Part shown: positions 23,726-31,764 of the stretch, in pieces
How the letters are laid out: the number at the start of each line of letters is the position of its first letter
Position numbering within the stretch: position 1 is the first letter of the stretch
IMG/VR virus record: IMGVR_UViG_3300034790_000150
Span: 1-33,260 of that record
Length of the DNA: 33,260 nucleotides
Reading direction: 5' to 3' (one strand)
From: a virus
The notes under the pieces: model-generated
Seen by the model: only the letters and a program-made list of their open reading frames with translations
Told to the model about the DNA's origin: nothing
Database searches by the model: none
Program-made: the position numbers and the translations under genes

Positions 23726-23754
23726 TTGACACCGTCTTCTTTTAGTGTTATAAT
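23726..23754 (+). promoter_or_regulatory. Sigma70-type promoter, TTGACA-N17-TATAAT
   Basis: Perfect boxes (23726-23731; 23749-23754) with 17-base spacer in the gap after the ClpP-like gene, 29 bases before the start at 23784. It heads a long run of overlapping genes reaching 28734. Confidence 0.85.
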
Positions 23755-23783
23755 AGTATCTAAATAATGATAGGAATGCAGTT

Positions 23784-24191
23784 ATGGATATTAAACATCC
23801 AAATATTTTTGAAATAGATAAAGTAATTGAAATATACGAAAAGAAAGACGGTGTAGATATTAAGTACGTATGTACTACTGATCTTCGAGCTAGTGATCTT
23901 CCAGCTGATATCTTTTACAGATCAACACCACATCCAGAGTTTGGCAATCGTTATTTTGGTTTGTATAAGAACCATCTCGGTAAGCTTATGATTACAAACG
24001 CTGATATAGTAGAGGATTTTGAATTTGGTATGATTAAGAGTTCTGATAATGAATGGTACTATTCTTCATCTCACCATGATTGTATTTTTATTGAAGATAA
24101 GATGATAGACGGAGGTCGGCAGTATATCCGATCTTCAGGTCTTGAAGATGTATTTAAAATAGTAGATGGAGAATTTGTTTATGAACAGTGA
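23784..24191 (+). CDS. Unknown protein, first gene of an early operon
   Basis: 135 residues, soluble, acidic and aromatic rich. It has no motif I recognise; visible features are PHPEFGNRYFGLYKNHLGKL (a possible beta sheet) and SSSHHDCIFIEDK. It follows a strong promoter and overlaps the next gene by 11 bases. The reading frame is complete and the codon pattern resembles its neighbours. Function unknown. Confidence 0.7.
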   Translation: MDIKHPNIFEIDKVIEIYEKKDGVDIKYVCTTDLRASDLPADIFYRSTPHPEFGNRYFGLYKNHLGKLMITNADIVEDFEFGMIKSSDNEWYYSSSHHDCIFIEDKMIDGGRQYIRSSGLEDVFKIVDGEFVYEQ

Positions 24192-24531
24192 AGATGATAT
24201 TTTTGTACCAGAAGAACGCTATGTAGTAGTGACAACAGTTAGTCAATTTCGGCAACGATATGCTATTCCTGTAAGCGAATTGCAGAAGCTTAATACTGAC
24301 GTTGATATTATGAATGATCCTGTTAAGCAAGTAGAGTGGGCCAACGATTCTGTTTCTATGGAAGATATAAAAGAGTTTTCTCAACATTACTTAGGTGAAT
24401 CTATTATTGATACGTTTATCTTAGATGAAGACCGCGTAAAGCTTATGTTTAATCGCGACAACGACTACTTGTCTGACTGGTCTGATGAAAAGAAGATGGA
24501 TTTCATTAAAGATTGGAAGCAAAGCGAATGA
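24181..24531 (+). CDS. Unknown acidic protein
   Basis: 116 residues from the ATG at 24181, which has GGAG 9 bases upstream; an ATG at 24166 in frame would remove it. Mixed helix/strand with a C-terminal acidic-aromatic stretch (DWSDEKKMDFIKDWKQSE). No recognised family. It overlaps both neighbours (11 bases upstream, ATGA downstream), so it belongs to the same coupled run. Confidence 0.7.
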   Translation: MNSEDDIFVPEERYVVVTTVSQFRQRYAIPVSELQKLNTDVDIMNDPVKQVEWANDSVSMEDIKEFSQHYLGESIIDTFILDEDRVKLMFNRDNDYLSDWSDEKKMDFIKDWKQSE

Positions 24532-25034
24532 GTTTATATAACCCAGATAAATGGATGCTAATTAAGATTGGCGGAACAGATCCACATTATAGAGTATTTG
24601 GTTGTTGGTCAGGCGGCTATATTGGCAGTGATAGTTGGCGTATGAATAGTGGTATTGTTCGTGTCGAAGAAGACGAAGAAAATTACCGCATTTACGGTTC
24701 ATCTGGATCTTGTTATGTTTGTAGAAAAGATGGGTATGGATATACTTTCTATGGATATGGAATAGCAAAAGGCTACGAAGATAAAGATGGTGAGTTGTTC
24801 CGTATTATGGAAGAAGAACCAAAAGATATTATGAACATGGATTGGATCATCGGTGAAACAACTGAAACAACTGATTTAGATACAATGATCAATGCCAAAA
24901 ACATTTCTAGATTAGAAGTGATTGATGAAACCGGTAGAGCTTATGTAAAGTATCTTGATCTTGCAGTTGAAGAACTTAATTATTCTTTGCAGGATGATGG
25001 AAGAACTCTTAAAGTGTTTGTAAGTAAACTATGA
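24528..25034 (+). CDS. Unknown Gly/Tyr-rich phage protein
   Basis: 168 residues from the ATG at 24528 (ATGA overlap). The first half is Gly, Ser and Tyr rich with alternating short strands (YRVFGCWSGGYIGSDSWRMN, RIYGSSGSCYVCRKDGYGY), a pattern I associate with small conserved phage proteins of unknown function in marine myoviruses. The second half is acidic. It overlaps the dehydrogenase start by 4 bases. No enzymatic motif. Confidence 0.7.
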   Translation: MSLYNPDKWMLIKIGGTDPHYRVFGCWSGGYIGSDSWRMNSGIVRVEEDEENYRIYGSSGSCYVCRKDGYGYTFYGYGIAKGYEDKDGELFRIMEEEPKDIMNMDWIIGETTETTDLDTMINAKNISRLEVIDETGRAYVKYLDLAVEELNYSLQDDGRTLKVFVSKL

Positions 25035-25783
25035 AAATTCTAATTTGTGGATATGGTTTTGTTGGAATGGCGCATGCACTTGCTTTACAGAGTGATCACG
25101 AAGTTCATATTTACGATCCCCATAAAGGGTACAACAATTGGGTTGATGCGGACGCGGTAATTATTGCAGTATCAACTCCTGAAGCTTCTGATGGATCTTG
25201 CTTTATGGGCAACGTGTTTGAATGTGTTTCAACAATATCTAATGATACTCCCATACTTATTAAATCTACTATTAGTATTGAAGGATGGCGCCAGCTTAAG
25301 AAAGATTTTCCAAAGTCAGACGTTTCGTTTTCACCAGAATTTTTAAGAGCTAAGCACGCTTATGAAGATTTTAAGAATCAAGATATGATTTTAATTGGTG
25401 GTCACAATTCGGCATTTTGGATTAACACGCTGCAGCCTAGTCTTGGTGTAGAATTTGAAACAGTAGATCCAGAAGAGTTAATCATTACTAAATATGTTCG
25501 TAATAGTTTCTTAGCTCTTAAGGTTGCTTTCTTTAATCAAGTTTTTGACTTGTGCGAAAACGCCAACGCAGACTATAATACAGTAGCTCATTACGTTGGT
25601 ATGGATGATCGCATTGGGTATAGTCACACATGTGTGAGTAACAGTCGTGGATTTGGAGGTCATTGCTTTCCAAAAGACACAGCCGCTTTATCAGAATCTT
25701 CTAAGCAATTAGGTATAACCTTTAGCATATTAGAAGAAGCAATTAATTATAATTCTAAAGTTAGAAGAAGTAAAGGGGAATGA
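25031..25783 (+). CDS. Short UDP-glucose/GDP-mannose dehydrogenase family protein
   Basis: 250 residues; cellular enzymes are 390-440. The NAD-binding N-terminus (KILICGYGFVGMAHALAL), VIIAVSTP, the SPEFLR motif (Glu103), Lys164 in LALKVAFFNQ and catalytic Cys212 in GFGGHCFPKDT are all present. The C-terminal UDP-binding domain (about 150 residues) is absent. It oxidises the C6 alcohol of a nucleotide sugar to a uronate in the family; whether the short form is active is open. Related short forms occur in marine phages by my recollection. It is followed by a cytidylyltransferase and a PMM-like phosphatase. Confidence 0.8.
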   Translation: MKILICGYGFVGMAHALALQSDHEVHIYDPHKGYNNWVDADAVIIAVSTPEASDGSCFMGNVFECVSTISNDTPILIKSTISIEGWRQLKKDFPKSDVSFSPEFLRAKHAYEDFKNQDMILIGGHNSAFWINTLQPSLGVEFETVDPEELIITKYVRNSFLALKVAFFNQVFDLCENANADYNTVAHYVGMDDRIGYSHTCVSNSRGFGGHCFPKDTAALSESSKQLGITFSILEEAINYNSKVRRSKGE

Positions 25784-26193
25784 TGAAATACGGAATAACG
25801 TTTAGTTCTTTTGATTTGTTGCACGCCGGACATGTTCAGATGCTCAGAGAGGCCAAAGAGCAGTGTGACTATTTGATCTGTGGGTTACAGATGGATCCAT
25901 CATTAGATCGCACAGATAAGAACTCTCCTGTGCAGACTGTGGTAGAACGATACACTCAGCTAAACGCTATTCAGTACGTCGATGAAATTATTCCTTATAA
26001 TAATGAAAAAGATGTTGAAGATATATTGACAATGTACCACATTGATGTTAGAATACTAGGAGAGGAATATAAAGAGCTAGACTTCACTGGCAAAGATATT
26101 TGCAAGAAACGCGGTATTAGCTTATATTTCAATAAACGTGAACATCGCTTTTCTACTTCAGATTTGCGTAAACGAGTTAAGGATAATGCATAA
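25780..26193 (+). CDS. Glycerol-3-phosphate cytidylyltransferase-like (TagD-like)
   Basis: 137 residues, the normal size for TagD. The HxGH motif is LLHAGHVQML (about 15-24) and the second motif is RFSTSDLRKR near the C-terminus, matching the STTxI(K/R) type. It transfers CMP from CTP to an alcohol phosphate, giving for instance CDP-glycerol. Start at 25780 overlaps the upstream stop; the adjacent ATG at 25783 gives better spacing from the GGGG ribosome site. Its neighbours suggest glycan or polyol-phosphate precursor synthesis. Substrate unverified. Confidence 0.8.
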   Translation: MMKYGITFSSFDLLHAGHVQMLREAKEQCDYLICGLQMDPSLDRTDKNSPVQTVVERYTQLNAIQYVDEIIPYNNEKDVEDILTMYHIDVRILGEEYKELDFTGKDICKKRGISLYFNKREHRFSTSDLRKRVKDNA

Positions 26194-26435
26194 TGGCAGA
26201 TTTAAAATTTACTACAGCAGGTGAATACATTGAAGACCAGGATGAAGCAGCCGCCGGTTATGAAGCGTATTCAACGCCAAAATCCCCATCCACTATAGAG
26301 TTTGAAGCAATTTGCAAATCCGACATGCAGATGGTAAATGATTTGCGACACATTGGTTTAGTTCATATTGCGGATCGCCTTGAGCAACTTACGAGTAAAG
26401 CTCATAATCGTTTACACTGGACTGGAGCAGAATAA
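26193..26435 (+). CDS. Small unknown phage protein
   Basis: 80 residues, mostly acidic at the start with a C-terminal helix pair (SDMQMVNDLRHIGLVHIADRLEQLTSKAHN). No recognised family or membrane segment. TAATG overlap at both ends puts it in the coupled operon between the cytidylyltransferase and the next small gene. Confidence 0.65.
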   Translation: MADLKFTTAGEYIEDQDEAAAGYEAYSTPKSPSTIEFEAICKSDMQMVNDLRHIGLVHIADRLEQLTSKAHNRLHWTGAE

Positions 26436-26620
26436 TGTTTTGGTCTCTATTCATACAGACGTTAATTATGACAGGCCCTGATGCTGGTGAAAATAAGTAC
26501 TTGTATATAGAGACTTATGAAAGCCGTGCTCAGTGCGAATTCCATATGGATGACTTGCTTTCTAGTTTTGAAGTACCAGAAGGCGGTGCGATCCTATGCT
26601 TAAGAACGGATGAAGACTAA
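26435..26620 (+). CDS. Very small unknown protein, possible exported or membrane-associated
   Basis: 61 residues. The first 13 residues are hydrophobic (MFWSLFIQTLIMT), perhaps a short uncleaved anchor or a signal-like start; the rest is acidic and has two Cys (QCEF, ILCL). No family recognised. TAATG overlap with both neighbours supports it being translated. Confidence 0.6.
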   Translation: MFWSLFIQTLIMTGPDAGENKYLYIETYESRAQCEFHMDDLLSSFEVPEGGAILCLRTDED

Positions 26621-27324
26621 TGGTGCATTACGTGTTCGATATAGACGGAACCTTAACACCAAGTCGCCAGCCTATGGATCCAGAGTTTTTTGCATGGTTT
26701 GACAACTGGTGTTCTGATAAGAATGTTCATTTTGTAACTGGAAGTGATTATTCTAAAACGGCCGAACAGGTATCACATAATCTTTGTGAAAAAGTTAATA
26801 CAGTATATAACTGTGCTGGATCAATCGTTACTAAACAAGGTGTGATTACAAGAACTAACGAGTGGGATCACCCACCTGCGTTAACACAGCTTATGAACGG
26901 ATGGTTGCTCGGAAGCCAGTTTAAAATAAGAACTGGCAATCATATTGAAAAACGACAAGGTATGGTAAACTTCAGTATTGTAGGACGCAATGCTACATTA
27001 GAACAACGCAAAGAATACGTTGAATTTGATACTGCAAACAATGAACGCGCAACTATAGCAAATGTGCTTAATCATTATTTCGACGATATTAAATGTACTG
27101 TTGGCGGCGAAACTGGCATAGACATTCATCCTGTTGGTTGGGACAAGAGTCAGATCTTGAAAGATTTTAAAGAAGATGATACAATACATTTTTACGGTGA
27201 TGCAATGTTTGAAGGCGGTAACGACTACCCATTAGCGCATGCATTAAAGAAATTTCAGTTAGGATTTTCACATCAAGTTAAAGATTGGGAAGACACTTGG
27301 CGCAATATTAAGGACGTTGTATAA
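26620..27324 (+). CDS. HAD-superfamily phosphomannomutase-like protein
   Basis: 234 residues. The HAD nucleophile motif is FDIDGTLTPSR (Asp7, Asp9). Features of the eukaryotic-type phosphomannomutase (HAD-IIB) group are VTGSDYSK, YNCAGS, RQGMVNFSIVGRNAT, GGETGIDIHPVGWDKSQIL and FYGDAMFEGGNDYPL. In that group Asp is phosphorylated and the enzyme interconverts mannose-6- and mannose-1-phosphate. It may supply GDP-mannose or act as a sugar phosphatase. It is linked to the dehydrogenase and TagD-like gene. Length is near the 245-residue norm. Confidence 0.8.
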   Translation: MVHYVFDIDGTLTPSRQPMDPEFFAWFDNWCSDKNVHFVTGSDYSKTAEQVSHNLCEKVNTVYNCAGSIVTKQGVITRTNEWDHPPALTQLMNGWLLGSQFKIRTGNHIEKRQGMVNFSIVGRNATLEQRKEYVEFDTANNERATIANVLNHYFDDIKCTVGGETGIDIHPVGWDKSQILKDFKEDDTIHFYGDAMFEGGNDYPLAHALKKFQLGFSHQVKDWEDTWRNIKDVV

Positions 27325-27881
27325 TGAAAGTTAAAATAGGCGGATACAGTAGCAGATTAATCTGCAATATTCATACACGTCACATGAATAAGAAATATGG
27401 GTTGTTATGGAGTGACAATAAAGATTACGATGATCACTTGCAAGAAGCTATTGAAGATACGATTCAATCTGTTTACAACGTGTTTAACTGGATTTGGTTT
27501 GATAGACGTGAACAAAAGGTAAAAGTACGTATTGATAAGTGGGACACTTGGAGTATGGATCATACTCTTGCCCGCATTGTACATCCTATGCTAGTACAGC
27601 TCAAAGCTACTAATCACGGTTATCCAAGTGGACTCACTGAAAAACAGTGGGATGACATTATGGACGAAATGATTTGGGCATTTGAACAAAAATGTCGTGA
27701 TGATTGGGACGGTGATTACTACGAGTACAGAGAAGCGGGACCAGAGGAATCTAAAGATCCTAACAGTCTTTTTGGTCTTGTACTTGTATGGGAAGATAAA
27801 AAAGGTAGAGCTGATCATCAGAAACGAATGACCAAAGGTTTTAAACTCTTTGGAAAATACTACGAAAACTTATGGGACTAA
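27324..27881 (+). CDS. Conserved phage protein of unknown function
   Basis: 185 residues, acidic and very Trp/Tyr rich. The visible blocks are MKVKIGGYSSRLICNIHT at the start, then DTWSMDHTLARIVHPMLVQL and QWDDIMDEMIWAFEQK, and a C-terminal GFKLFGKYYENLWD. I recognise this pattern as a recurring hypothetical in T4-like marine phages, but no function is known to me. One-base overlap with the upstream stop. No signal peptide or membrane segment. Confidence 0.75.
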   Translation: MKVKIGGYSSRLICNIHTRHMNKKYGLLWSDNKDYDDHLQEAIEDTIQSVYNVFNWIWFDRREQKVKVRIDKWDTWSMDHTLARIVHPMLVQLKATNHGYPSGLTEKQWDDIMDEMIWAFEQKCRDDWDGDYYEYREAGPEESKDPNSLFGLVLVWEDKKGRADHQKRMTKGFKLFGKYYENLWD

Positions 27882-27884
27882 TAA

Positions 27885-28052
27885 ATGAAGCGGGTGTGGA
27901 GAATCTGGGCAAAGAGCCTTGGAGAGAAAGTAGGAGAAACTGATAAGCAAGCTGATGCTGTAGCTGTTATCAGAACATTTTGGTGGATTGTTCATATTGC
28001 AACCTGCTTTATGATTATTATCCATAACGCAACAAAGCTAGGGTGGATCTAA
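27885..28052 (+). CDS. 55-residue membrane protein
   Basis: Starts 3 bases after the upstream stop and ends one base before the next start. The N-terminus is basic (MKRVWRIWAKSLGEKVGE), and residues 32-47 are a single membrane segment (FWWIVHIATCFMIIIH). I know of similar small proteins starting with this KR-WRIWAKSLGEK pattern in marine phages. It may be a membrane-tethered phage factor; function unknown. Confidence 0.6.
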   Translation: MKRVWRIWAKSLGEKVGETDKQADAVAVIRTFWWIVHIATCFMIIIHNATKLGWI

Positions 28053-28053
28053 C

Positions 28054-28227
28054 ATGAAACATTCATGGGAGTATTGTGATCACTGCAAAGATAATACAGT
28101 AGTTTGTGGTGCTTGTGGTAATAACATGTGCAACGGTGGTGTTGGAACAATAGAAGGTAGCGATTGTTCGTTTTGTAATGATGCATATGAAATATGGGTT
28201 GCAGGAATGATCGATAAATACGAGTGA
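28054..28227 (+). CDS. 57-residue zinc-ribbon-like protein
   Basis: Short, with CxxC pairs: YCDHC (Cys8, Cys11), VCGAC (Cys18, Cys21), MC (Cys26) and CSFC (Cys38, Cys41). Seven Cys suggest one or two zinc sites. It starts one base after the upstream gene and ends 13 bases before the next. No family recognised. The tight packing supports it being a real gene. Confidence 0.6.
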   Translation: MKHSWEYCDHCKDNTVVCGACGNNMCNGGVGTIEGSDCSFCNDAYEIWVAGMIDKYE

Positions 28228-28240
28228 AAGGAATTGCGCC

Positions 28241-28474
28241 ATGTTTACAATCGAAATGGATTGGGACGAAACGTCAGTACGAATTCTAGACACCAATGGC
28301 AATTGGGGAGATCTAGAAGTTATCATATACGATGATATAACATATATGCGCCAGTTTGATGAAGATACCGAGAGTTATTCTATAATTGTGTTATCACCTG
28401 AAATGCTGCTAGCGTTGAATAAATCTTTCGGATTGCCAGTCGGTGCTTATACATTAAAAGGAGAAACACAATGA
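28241..28474 (+). CDS. Small conserved unknown phage protein
   Basis: 77 residues, acidic, mostly beta. Blocks are MFTIEMDWDETSVRILDTNG, then EVIIYDDITYMRQFDE and LSPEMLLALNKSFGLPVGAYTL. This layout recurs among marine phage hypotheticals before glutaredoxin genes, as I recall, with no assigned function. It overlaps glutaredoxin (ATGA). AAAGGA at 28227-28232 is its ribosome site. Confidence 0.7.
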   Translation: MFTIEMDWDETSVRILDTNGNWGDLEVIIYDDITYMRQFDEDTESYSIIVLSPEMLLALNKSFGLPVGAYTLKGETQ

Positions 28475-28734
28475 TTACAATTTATGGTAAGCCACAATGT
28501 GGTTTTTGCACGAAAGCCAAAGCTTTAGCAGATAGCTATAGCATGGAATACGTTTATAAAGATGTTACTAATAGCGTAGAAATAATGTCTGAAATGAAAG
28601 ATCGCGCAGGTACTGTTGTAATAAAAACTGTACCACAGATATTCATCAGAAATGAATACATCGGTGGCTATACGCAGTTTGCTAAGTACATTGAAGAAAC
28701 TGGTTACACAGGGCACGCTGATCATTCTTTGTAA
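28471..28734 (+). CDS. Glutaredoxin (monothiol-dithiol CGFC type)
   Basis: 87 residues, normal for small glutaredoxins. The active site is PQCGFCTK (CGFC), and the family's TVPQIFI cis-Pro motif and EYIGGYTQF glutathione-binding motif are present. It transfers electrons from glutathione to disulfides. In T4 the equivalent (NrdC) reduces the phage ribonucleotide reductase, so here NrdA is the likely partner. It is the last gene of the run that starts at the 23726 promoter. Confidence 0.92.
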   Translation: MITIYGKPQCGFCTKAKALADSYSMEYVYKDVTNSVEIMSEMKDRAGTVVIKTVPQIFIRNEYIGGYTQFAKYIEETGYTGHADHSL

Positions 28735-28741
28735 TTAACTG

Positions 28742-28770
28742 TTGACATTAGCGCATGTTATTGTTATAAT
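28742..28770 (+). promoter_or_regulatory. Sigma70-type promoter, TTGACA-N17-TATAAT
   Basis: Perfect boxes (28742-28747; 28765-28770), 17-base spacer, 30 bases before the next gene. The bases after the -10 (AGTAT) match those after the promoter at 23726. Confidence 0.85.
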
Positions 28771-28800
28771 AGTATAGAAATCAGGCTAAGGAATTATATT

Positions 28801-29223
28801 ATGAGTATGCACATGATTCACGGTGTTCAAGTACACGGCAAAGCTAAGGCCAAGTCTAAGAAATTAGATATGGCTAAAGTTGAAGTAGAATGGCGCAGAT
28901 ACAATAAAGATATGCGTCGTAAGTGTATGCACAACTGTCAGTTTGAAACTGTCCAAGATTACGCTAATTATATAACAGGTAAGATGCCTAAACAAAAAAG
29001 GAAGTTTAAAGAATATGAAGCGCCAAAATCGCCTAACAGCAACCAACAGGTCTATCCAAGCAAAGCGACGTCGGACACAATTCCTGGAAATTGCTCTAGA
29101 AAAGACAATCCCACCTACACCGGAGATCTTATCATCGGAATCGGAACCATGCACAAATCAAACCTCGTCCCCATCATGCGCGGAACCAACGAAGCAATAG
29201 ACATAGCAAACATGCGCCGTTAA
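28801..29223 (+). CDS. Conserved phage protein, unknown function
   Basis: 140 residues, basic. It begins MSMHMIHGVQVHGKAKAKSK and later carries DTIPGNCSRKDNPTYTGD and GIGTMHKSNLVPIMRG, blocks I know as widespread in marine T4-like phages. No enzyme motif. Possibly nucleic-acid binding from the N-terminal Lys-rich part. It follows a strong promoter and precedes the DNA ligase by 17 bases. An alternative-frame open stretch inside it is a shadow. Confidence 0.75.
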   Translation: MSMHMIHGVQVHGKAKAKSKKLDMAKVEVEWRRYNKDMRRKCMHNCQFETVQDYANYITGKMPKQKRKFKEYEAPKSPNSNQQVYPSKATSDTIPGNCSRKDNPTYTGDLIIGIGTMHKSNLVPIMRGTNEAIDIANMRR

Positions 29224-29240
29224 ACAAACAGGATTATATT

Positions 29241-30380
29241 ATGATTGAAGAAACTATTATTGATATTATTGCAGGTACAAGCCCTCTCTATAAAAGAGAT
29301 TCAAAAGGCAAAGTTCGCGTTTGGCGAGCTGAAGTTGGTGTTAGCGGTGCTAGTTGCTTTTGGCGTACTATTGCTGGACTTGACGATGGCAAACACGTAG
29401 AATCTGGCTGGAAAGTTGTAGAACAAAAGAACATCGGCAAAGCAAACGAAACATCTTTAGAAGATCAGGCTGTTGCAGAAATGATGGCTGACTTTAATAA
29501 GAAAGCTGAGCGCGGTTACTTTAGACTTATAGGTGACATTGATAAGTTTGATAAGATCAAACCAATGCTTGCTTCTAAGCACGAAGATGCTAAATATGAT
29601 TTCGAAAAGAATACGTATTACTCCCAACCAAAACTAGATGGTATTCGTTGTGTTGCTCGTAAAGACGGACTATGGTCTCGCTCTGGCAAATTGCTACTTA
29701 GTGTTCCTCACATTAGTGAAGAATTAAAAGCTCTGTTTGTAACGAATCCAGATGTAATTCTAGATGGTGAGCTATATAACCACGATCTGCGTGAAAACTT
29801 CAATAAGATTACTTCTCTTGTTCGCAAAACAAAGCCAACTCCAGAAGACATTGCAGAGTCAAAACTATTAGTAGATTATCATGTTTACGATGTCATTAGT
29901 CATCCTGGAACGTTTTCAGAACGTAGTGATTGGTTTGCTAGCCAAGGCTTTAACGGATCAGTTCAAACTGTTGAAACAACAAAGGTAGCAACACCAGAAG
30001 TACTAGATGATATCTATGGCTTATACCTTGAAGATGGCTACGAAGGTCAGATGGTTCGAACTGACAGTACTTATCAACAGAACAAGCGTTCTAAAGGTCT
30101 TATCAAACGTAAGGAATTCCTTACTGACGAGTATGATGTTCTGCGTGTAGAAGAAGGAAAGGGTAACTGGGCTGGTACTATTAAACGGTTCGTTATGCAA
30201 ACAGAAAATGGACAGGAATTTGGTGCTGGTGTACGTGGCAGTCAAGAATTAATGGGTGCTATGTTTGAAAGTAAAGAAGTACCAACGTGGTGCACACTAC
30301 GATATTTTGCACCAACACCAGACGGTATTCCTCGTTTCCCAGTTGTGATTGATTGGGGAATGGGACAACGCAACGACTAA
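29241..30380 (+). CDS. ATP-dependent DNA ligase
   Basis: 379 residues. Residues 1-95 resemble a WGR-like N-terminal module (LYKRDSKGKVRVWRAEV, ...KNIGKANETSLEDQA, ERGYF). The adenylation site is QPKLDGIR, with the AMP-accepting Lys131, followed by DGELYNHDL, then EGQMVRTD, and GLIKRKEFLTDEYDV. The C-terminal OB fold is evident (RFVMQTENGQEFGAGV). It seals nicks with ATP and serves phage replication and repair, like T4 gp30, though it is smaller. It is followed 15 bases later by SHMT. Confidence 0.93.
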   Translation: MIEETIIDIIAGTSPLYKRDSKGKVRVWRAEVGVSGASCFWRTIAGLDDGKHVESGWKVVEQKNIGKANETSLEDQAVAEMMADFNKKAERGYFRLIGDIDKFDKIKPMLASKHEDAKYDFEKNTYYSQPKLDGIRCVARKDGLWSRSGKLLLSVPHISEELKALFVTNPDVILDGELYNHDLRENFNKITSLVRKTKPTPEDIAESKLLVDYHVYDVISHPGTFSERSDWFASQGFNGSVQTVETTKVATPEVLDDIYGLYLEDGYEGQMVRTDSTYQQNKRSKGLIKRKEFLTDEYDVLRVEEGKGNWAGTIKRFVMQTENGQEFGAGVRGSQELMGAMFESKEVPTWCTLRYFAPTPDGIPRFPVVIDWGMGQRND

Positions 30381-30395
30381 GAGGAAATAAAGTTA

Positions 30396-31535
30396 ATGGA
30401 CAACAGAATACAAGCTATTCTCGATAAAGAAGGTGTACGGCAGGAAAGTACAGTTGAGCTTATTGCTAGTGAAAACTTTGCAAGTCAAGCTGTAATGGAC
30501 TTATCCGGCAGTATCCTTACTAACAAATATGCTGAAGGCTATCCTGGAAAGCGTTACTATAACGGATGCGATAATTGCGATGATATTGAACAGTTAGCTA
30601 TTGATACTCTATGCAAATTGTATGGATCTAAATATGCTAACGTGCAACCACACTCCGGTGCTAATGCTAACATGGCAGTATTCAAAGCATTCCTAAAGCC
30701 AGGTGATTCTATTCTTGGTATGGATCTAGCTAGTGGTGGTCATTTATCACATGGCGCTAGTGTGAATACATCTGGTGCTTGGTTTGATGCTCATACTTAT
30801 GGTGTTGATGAAGACGGCCTAATTGATTACGACGAAGTTCAACTGTTAGCAGAACAGCATAAACCAAAAATGGTAATTGCTGGTGCAAGTGCGTATCCAA
30901 GACAAATTGATTGGGTACGATTTAGAGAAATTGCTGATTCAGTAGGTGCGATATTGCTCGTAGATATGGCTCACTATTCTGGTTTGATTGCTGGTGGCTG
31001 TTACGATAGCCCAGTTGGTATCGCCGACGTAGTAACTTCAACTACACACAAAACACTCCGTGGCCCTCGTGGTGGCATTATCTTATGGGATAACCCAGAC
31101 TACACTCGCAAGATTAATGGCGCAATATTTCCAGGCACACAGGGTGGTCCATTGATGCATATTATTGCAGCTAAAGCTCAGTGTTTCATTGAGGCTAGTC
31201 ATGATGATTTTCTTTACTACGCGAATGATGTTATTGATAACGCCCAAGCTATGTGTAAAGTCTTTGAAGATCGTGGATTTCCGGTTCTTACTGGTGGTAC
31301 TGATAGTCATATCATTTTAATGGATTTAAGCAATAGTAAACATAGTGGCCGAGAAGCTGCTGACTTGCTTGAAGAAGCTGGTATTACTGTAAACAAAAAC
31401 GGTGTTCCAAATGACCCTCGCCCATTTATGGAAACAAGCGGTATTCGTATTGGCACAGCAGCAGAAACTACGCGTGGTCATGGTCAAGCTTGGTTTCACG
31501 AACTCGCAGAACGAATCGTAAAGATTCTATCATAG
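30396..31535 (+). CDS. glyA: Serine hydroxymethyltransferase
   Basis: 379 residues, shorter than cellular enzymes (about 417). It converts serine and tetrahydrofolate to glycine and methylene-tetrahydrofolate. Signatures: ELIASENFAS, TNKYAEGYPGKRYY, PHSGANANMAV, VDMAHYSGLIAGG with Asp190, PLP Lys219 in TSTTHKTLRGPRGG, and PGTQGGPLMH. The enzyme is probably active. It closes the thymidylate cycle with the ThyA and DHFR at 9292-10696 and produces glycine, the ALAS substrate (link is inference). Confidence 0.94.
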   Translation: MDNRIQAILDKEGVRQESTVELIASENFASQAVMDLSGSILTNKYAEGYPGKRYYNGCDNCDDIEQLAIDTLCKLYGSKYANVQPHSGANANMAVFKAFLKPGDSILGMDLASGGHLSHGASVNTSGAWFDAHTYGVDEDGLIDYDEVQLLAEQHKPKMVIAGASAYPRQIDWVRFREIADSVGAILLVDMAHYSGLIAGGCYDSPVGIADVVTSTTHKTLRGPRGGIILWDNPDYTRKINGAIFPGTQGGPLMHIIAAKAQCFIEASHDDFLYYANDVIDNAQAMCKVFEDRGFPVLTGGTDSHIILMDLSNSKHSGREAADLLEEAGITVNKNGVPNDPRPFMETSGIRIGTAAETTRGHGQAWFHELAERIVKILS

Positions 31536-31542
31536 GAAACTT

Positions 31543-31725
31543 ATGCCAACTTATACTTACAAATGCGATAAATGCGATCACCAGTTTGACCAGATACAAA
31601 AGATAACTGCCGATCCGCTTAAAGCATGTCCAAATTGTAAAGATGAAAAACTAAGGAAGATTATCACCGGCGGCGGTAACTTCTCACTTAAAGGAAAGGG
31701 ATGGTTTAAATCAGGCGGCTACTAA
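31543..31725 (+). CDS. FmdB-type zinc ribbon protein
   Basis: 60 residues. It begins MPTYTYKCDKCDHQFD (CxxC) and has ACPNCKDEKLRKIITGGGNFS (second CxxC), the pattern of the FmdB/CxxC_CXXC_SSSS family, named after a putative regulator. It starts 7 bases after the SHMT stop. In phages such small ribbons are common and of unknown function; nucleic-acid or protein binding is likely. Confidence 0.85.
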   Translation: MPTYTYKCDKCDHQFDQIQKITADPLKACPNCKDEKLRKIITGGGNFSLKGKGWFKSGGY

Positions 31726-31728
31726 TTG

Positions 31729-31736
31729 CATAAATA
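31729..31736 (+). promoter_or_regulatory. Possible CATAAATA late-type box
   Basis: CATAAATA lies 28 bases before the chosen start at 31765, a spacing like the late boxes in 1-7.6 kb. Only one match in an early/middle gene area, so it may be chance. Confidence 0.25.
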
Positions 31737-31764
31737 CCTCATTAGTACAATGATGGGGAATTGC

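Noticed and set aside
29015-29200. 61-residue overlapping + frame in the 28801 gene
   Set aside because: It lacks a clear ribosome site, and the main frame holds conserved blocks through the region.
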